Positions 15,327-15,609 of a stretch of 15,609 bases of DNA are shown here, one piece after another. The DNA is from Strigomonas culicis (taxonomy: Eukaryota; Euglenozoa; Kinetoplastea; Trypanosomatida; Trypanosomatidae): NCBI GenBank assembly GCA_000482145.1, contig AUXH01000461.1, forward strand, positions 1 to 15,609. The letters are read 5' to 3'. The translations under genes and the position numbers were made by a program. Numbering within the stretch: position 1 is the first letter of the stretch; every line of letters starts with the position of its first letter. Under the pieces are notes generated by a model. It was not told where the DNA came from. It searched no databases and saw nothing but the letters and a program-made list of their open reading frames with translations.

Positions 15327-15609
15327 CTACAAGTTGGAGATGACGCGGTCGGGCGCACCGACGGGAAGTACCCGATCGTAGCGCGCCAGGACCCGCTGCA
15401 CCACTTCGCTCTCCTTGTCGGCACCGGTGCGGTGGCGGCGCCGCGCATCCGCCACGTCCTTCTTCGCGAAGCCGGGCCGCGACGGCGCCGCCGGTGCTTC
15501 ACGCGCGGGGGCCTTCCCGCCCGCCGCGGCCGCGCCGCCGCCGCTCGCGGCGCTGCTGCTGCCAGCGGCGGTGCCCGTCGCCGCGTCGGCCGCCTCCGTG
15601 CCGGCCGGC
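15327..15609 (-). CDS. C-terminal fragment of a protein of unknown function (runs off the right edge)
   Basis: A minus-strand frame is open from the right edge to a TAG at 15329-15327, giving the last 94 complete codons of a gene. The coding content stops sharply at the stop codon, where GC-rich sequence gives way to AT-rich spacer, which supports this frame. The visible part begins with an Ala/Gly/Ser/Thr low-complexity linker, then a Pro/Ala stretch, and ends with a charged, probably helical segment: KKDVADARRRH, then ESEVVQRVLARYDRVLP and the terminus DRVISNL. I do not recognise the tail. The start and main domains are outside the window. Frames overlapping it in other phases on the same strand are shadows. 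Confidence 0.75.
   Translation of the reverse strand, partial: PAGTEAADAATGTAAGSSSAASGGGAAAAGGKAPAREAPAAPSRPGFAKKDVADARRRHRTGADKESEVVQRVLARYDRVLPVGAPDRVISNL

Noticed and set aside
15167..15502. Minus-strand 111-codon frame at the right edge
   Set aside because: Different phase from the 94-codon C-terminal frame; Arg-rich out-of-frame translation that continues through AT-rich spacer.

Overview
The window looks like nuclear DNA of a trypanosomatid protist (kinetoplastid). Every convincing gene lies on the minus strand, head to tail. The ORFs are long, intronless and GC-rich. They are separated by AT-rich spacers with homopolymers and dinucleotide repeats. Upstream of each complete gene, the sense strand carries a long pyrimidine tract, then an AG, then a short ATG-free leader and the start codon. 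That is the usual signature of spliced-leader trans-splicing in a polycistronic unit. An adenine aminohydrolase fits Leishmania/Crithidia-like lineages better than African trypanosomes, but I cannot name the genus.

In transcription order (right to left): (1) the 3' end of a gene of unknown function at the right edge (15327-15609); (2) a 544-residue hypothetical protein with a disordered N-terminal half (12749-14383); (3) a membrane-anchored short-chain dehydrogenase/reductase (SDR) of the retinol-dehydrogenase/WWOX type (10510-11829); (4) a class-3-lipase-fold protein with a mitochondrial-like N-terminus, whose nucleophile serine position is glycine (7675-9408); (5) adenine aminohydrolase of purine salvage (6196-7344); (6) a second, divergent membrane-anchored SDR with large insertions (4036-5505); (7) a 1151-residue hypothetical protein with a small Cys cluster, a basic patch and a Gln-rich tandem repeat (257-3712). 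At the left edge is a splice-acceptor region for a further gene outside the window.

Start codons were moved to the first in-frame ATG after the predicted splice acceptor wherever the longest open frame began at a non-ATG codon or inside the pyrimidine tract. The genes do not form one pathway; co-directional but unrelated genes are normal in these organisms. The two SDRs and the lipase-like protein are all predicted to act at membranes or in organelles, whereas adenine aminohydrolase is a soluble enzyme.

The points most worth a second look are: the lost catalytic Ser in the lipase-fold protein; a pyrimidine tract abutting the start of the 10510-11829 SDR, whose first downstream AG lies inside the gene and would give an anchorless enzyme; the reversed purine/pyrimidine strand bias between about 9655 and 10260; and the insertions in the second SDR. 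I see no tRNA, rRNA, CRISPR array, transposon or integrated virus.
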